DNA from: a virus
DNA: 40,603 nucleotides
IMG/VR virus record: IMGVR_UViG_3300042303_000177
Coordinates: 1-40,603 of that record
Strand: one strand, 5' to 3'
Under the pieces are notes generated by a model that searched no databases, was not told the DNA's origin, and was given only the letters and a program-made list of their open reading frames with translations. Shown here piece after piece: positions 38,274 to 40,603 of this stretch (its first letter is position 1; each line of letters opens with the position of its first letter). A program made the translations under genes and the position numbers.

Positions 38274-40297
38274 ATAAACACCCACTTATTCCGACCTTCC
38301 AACCATGCGCGCTTCTTTTCGTATCCCAGCTCTCTCATGATGGACGCAACCTGCATCTGGTCGGCACGCACCTGGCGCTCGACCGGCTTGCCGACCGCCT
38401 CCGTCAGAAGCAGCTCGCTGGTGATGGGTCGGCCGAGGTTCCGCACCAGCCATTCCTGGATCGCGGCCTTCCACGGGCTCTCGACCAGGTAGGTCTCGTT
38501 TTCGGCGTCCACCTGCGCGGCGTGCTCCCGGCTGAGGTGGTTCGGCTCGCCGGCGCGGTAGGCAGCGACCGCAGCGGACCAGATCGCGTCGCGCTCAAGC
38601 AGCAGACCATCGACCTGGATGTGGGGCGCCGCGGTGACTGGCACGACCCAGAAGCGGCGGTTCCCGGTGTCGTCCACCAGGAAGCCGGTGTCGCGGTTGG
38701 TGGAGCCGACGATGATCGAGCGGCGTGGGAACGACTCGGTGGTGCGCTGGTAGGGCGCGCGGAACATGTCGGTCTGCTGCGTCAGGAAGGCCTTCACCTG
38801 GCCGGCGTGCTTGCGGCCGGTGATGTGGTCGAGCTCGGCCCACTCCATGATCCAGCTGCGGTGCAGCACCATCAGGTCGTCCTTCGAGCCGATGTCGCGG
38901 AGGGCATCGCTGAACCAGAGGCCGCCGAGGTTGCGCCAGAAAGTGCTCTTGCCGCAGCCCTGCGGCCCCATCAGGACGCAGGCAGAATCGTGCTTGCAGC
39001 CGGGCTCGAAGATCCGCCGGACGGCCGCGATCAGGGTCGCCTTGAGCATGGCGTCGTAGAGGCTGCCGGGCTGATCGCCGGGTCGGAGGTAGGCGGTGGC
39101 GAGGTGGTCGATCGAGGCGGGCGGCACGTGATCGGCGACGTGCTCGAGGTACTCGCGGACTGGATCGTGGGGGTTCTCGAGGGCGACGACGTGCACGGCG
39201 TCAGCGGCGAGATCCTTGGAGACCTTCACGCCCTGCTGCGCCAGCTGCAGGTAGAAGTGCTCGATGTGCTCGATGGGTCGCTGGTCGAGCTCGATCACCG
39301 AGGTGAAGACGTTCCAGCGGAGGCGATCGCCGAGCTGCTGGCGCAGGAGCTCGAGGAGCTCGTTGGATTCGAGCTTGAGGAGCTTGCCTTCGCGGCCTGT
39401 AGGCTTGGGGGCGTCATGCTCCTGTGGGTGGGAGTTCGAGGGCCGTCCTGCCGGTGATGCGGGGCGGCTCTTTTCGTAGCCGGCCATATGGGCGAGGGTG
39501 CCGAGGGTGACGCCATGGCCGTTGAAGCTGGCCCACTTCGCCTCACAGGCACCGGACTCGAACTTGCCGGAGGTGGCAGACCAGTCGATCCAGTAGCGCA
39601 GCAGCGAGTCGTCGCCGACGCTGTGGAGCGCCATGCCGACCTTCACCCAGGTGTCGTATTCGTCGGCGTAGGCGGTCGGCACCCGCTCGAGGTAGTCGAG
39701 GGCGCGCTCGCGGTCGTCCTTCTCAGGCAGGCGGATCAGCGGTGCGGGGTCGGGCTGGTGGCGCTGCATCTGCTGGAGCAGCAGCGACGGCGCTGTGGCG
39801 ATCGGCAGCTCGGAGGGGCTGCGGCCCTTCAGCCAGCGGTAGGCGCCGGTGATGGGGTGAGCGCCAGCGACGACCGACTGGCAACCGGACCAGCGGAGCT
39901 CGAGCTGCTCGCCCTTAATGGAGCTGCGGAGCTTGGTGGTCTTGATCGTGGACCAGAACGGCTCGGGCACCTGGTAGATGATCTGCAGGCGACCGTCGCG
40001 GCCGGAGGTGACGGCCCAGGACTTCGGCAGGTCGCGGAGCGGTGCGCCGATCTGCTCGAGCACCTCTGAGGCGCCGAGGCCATCGTGATCGACGAAGAGC
40101 AGGCCGCCGGATGCGGGGCCGGCTAGGACGCCAATGGCGACGGCGCGACCGGCGCGGATCTCAGCGGCAAGGGCATCGCGGGTGATGGGATTCTTCTGCC
40201 ATTCGGGCTGGTAGGGGCGCTTGTCGTTGCCGACGGCGACGAGAGCCCAGGAGGGTGGGAGCTGCTCGAGCTGGGTGATCAGTGGGTGGGGTGTCAT
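38258..40297 (-). CDS. Primase-polymerase / VapE-type helicase
   Basis: A 679-residue replication protein. Residues about 1-190 are a bifunctional primase-polymerase domain with D70-H-D72 (LLFVDHDG) as the likely metal site. A PriCT-2 domain (about 200-275, ALDYLERVPTAYADEYDTW) follows, then a linker, and the VapE/D5-like P-loop ATPase: GPQGCGKST at 444-452 and NRDTGFLVDDTGNRRFWVVPV with the sensor and Arg finger after it. It probably makes primers and unwinds the origin. The primase part resembles, from memory, cyanobacterial proteins. ATG at 40295-40297 overlaps the methyltransferase stop by 4 bp; the iteron region lies just beyond its end. Confidence 0.93.
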   Translation of the reverse strand: MTPHPLITQLEQLPPSWALVAVGNDKRPYQPEWQKNPITRDALAAEIRAGRAVAIGVLAGPASGGLLFVDHDGLGASEVLEQIGAPLRDLPKSWAVTSGRDGRLQIIYQVPEPFWSTIKTTKLRSSIKGEQLELRWSGCQSVVAGAHPITGAYRWLKGRSPSELPIATAPSLLLQQMQRHQPDPAPLIRLPEKDDRERALDYLERVPTAYADEYDTWVKVGMALHSVGDDSLLRYWIDWSATSGKFESGACEAKWASFNGHGVTLGTLAHMAGYEKSRPASPAGRPSNSHPQEHDAPKPTGREGKLLKLESNELLELLRQQLGDRLRWNVFTSVIELDQRPIEHIEHFYLQLAQQGVKVSKDLAADAVHVVALENPHDPVREYLEHVADHVPPASIDHLATAYLRPGDQPGSLYDAMLKATLIAAVRRIFEPGCKHDSACVLMGPQGCGKSTFWRNLGGLWFSDALRDIGSKDDLMVLHRSWIMEWAELDHITGRKHAGQVKAFLTQQTDMFRAPYQRTTESFPRRSIIVGSTNRDTGFLVDDTGNRRFWVVPVTAAPHIQVDGLLLERDAIWSAAVAAYRAGEPNHLSREHAAQVDAENETYLVESPWKAAIQEWLVRNLGRPITSELLLTEAVGKPVERQVRADQMQVASIMRELGYEKKRAWLEGRNKWVFIQPPK

Positions 40298-40603
40298 GCG
40301 GAGAGCGGGAGCTGGGGGTGAACGGAAGCGAGGCGCTCGGTAGCGAGCGCGATGTAGTCAGGGTTCAGTTCGATGCCGGTGTAGGTGCGGCCGTGCTGGA
40401 TCGAGACCAGGCCGGTGGTGCCAGCACCGTTGAAGGGATCGAGCACATGACCGCCTGCTGGTGCGCCCGCGAGGATGCACGGCTCGATCAGGTCTGGTGG
40501 GAAGGTGGCGAAGTGCGCGCCCTTGAAGGGGCGGGTTGCGACGGTCCAGACGCTCCGGCGGTTGCGTGTGCCGCTGGCTGCAGGCTCGGCCATCGCTTCA
40601 CTG
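40294..40603 (-). CDS. DNA methyltransferase, C-terminal part (joins to window start)
   Basis: The final part of the methyltransferase that begins at 693. Codons 40476 to 40294 follow codon 231 across the join (bases 40477-40603 repeat 1-127). DPFNGAGTTG (motif I, SAM binding) is here, then IELNPDYIALA, usual for the beta class. The stop overlaps the primase start (ATGA). Confidence 0.93.
   Translation of the reverse strand, partial: SEAMAEPAASGTRNRRSVWTVATRPFKGAHFATFPPDLIEPCILAGAPAGGHVLDPFNGAGTTGLVSIQHGRTYTGIELNPDYIALATERLASVHPQLPLSA
40477..40603. repeat. Terminal direct repeat, right copy
   Basis: Exact repeat of bases 1-127; see the left copy. Removing one copy gives the circular 40,476-bp genome. 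Confidence 0.97.

Noticed and set aside
1-40603. CRISPR array, insertion sequence or transposase
   Set aside because: No regularly spaced repeat-spacer units and no transposase or IS-type terminal repeats were found; the only recombinase is the phage integrase.

Overview
The window is one complete temperate siphophage (or excised prophage) genome, opened at an arbitrary point. Its first 127 bases recur exactly as its last 127 bases (1-127 = 40477-40603), so the molecule closes into a circle of 40,476 bp and a DNA methyltransferase gene runs across the join. There is an integrase, an attP that copies the 3' half of a host initiator tRNA, and a full lambda/HK97-type head and tail set.

Host: the DNA is GC-rich throughout. 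The primase-VapE protein, the dCTP deaminase and several very small proteins resemble, from memory, proteins of high-GC picocyanobacteria (Synechococcus/Cyanobium) and their prophages. The attP tRNA piece (A72, encoded CCA, CCTGA anticodon stem) would equally suit an alphaproteobacterial tRNA-fMet. I lean to a freshwater picocyanobacterium, not firmly.

Layout. (1) Leftward replication block, 2534 back through the join to 38258: SF2 helicase with zinc ribbon, VRR-NUC nuclease, beta-class methyltransferase, primase-VapE helicase. (2) Still leftward, 38257 to 12249, the late block: iteron-rich intergenic region, a displaced gpZ-like tail gene, a repeat-rich region that probably holds the packaging site, TerS, TerL, a head-completion protein, portal, fused prohead protease-major capsid protein, terminator, head-tail joining genes, tail tube, the G/GT frameshift pair, tape measure, M, L, K, I, J, tail fibre and its small accessory proteins, the lysis cassette and dCTP deaminase. 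(3) Rightward early block, 2630 to 10873: a RecE-like exonuclease, RecT, an excisionase-like HTH protein and an SSB-like protein, then about twenty very small genes (zinc ribbons, DUF3310, AP2, HNH, membrane peptides), mostly joined by ATGA or TGATG overlaps. A short leftward HNH cassette interrupts it at 9024-9495. (4) The integration module, 10808-12222: terminator, attP, paired 22-bp direct repeats that look like arm sites, and a tyrosine recombinase.

Working together: the divergent region 2535-2629 separates the early rightward and replication leftward units. Exonuclease, RecT and the SSB-like protein make a recombination set; helicase, primase-VapE and the iteron region make a replication set; terminase, portal and fused protease-capsid build the head. 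Lambda-type tail assembly includes a canonical A AAA AAC frameshift with a hairpin at the right distance. No CI-type repressor is recognisable. The most unusual points are repeat modules inserted into the cysteine domain of tail-tip protein L, an internal start that could make free capsid protein from the protease-capsid fusion, the displaced gpZ-like gene, the paired integrase repeats, and a possible structured RNA at 5649-5788.
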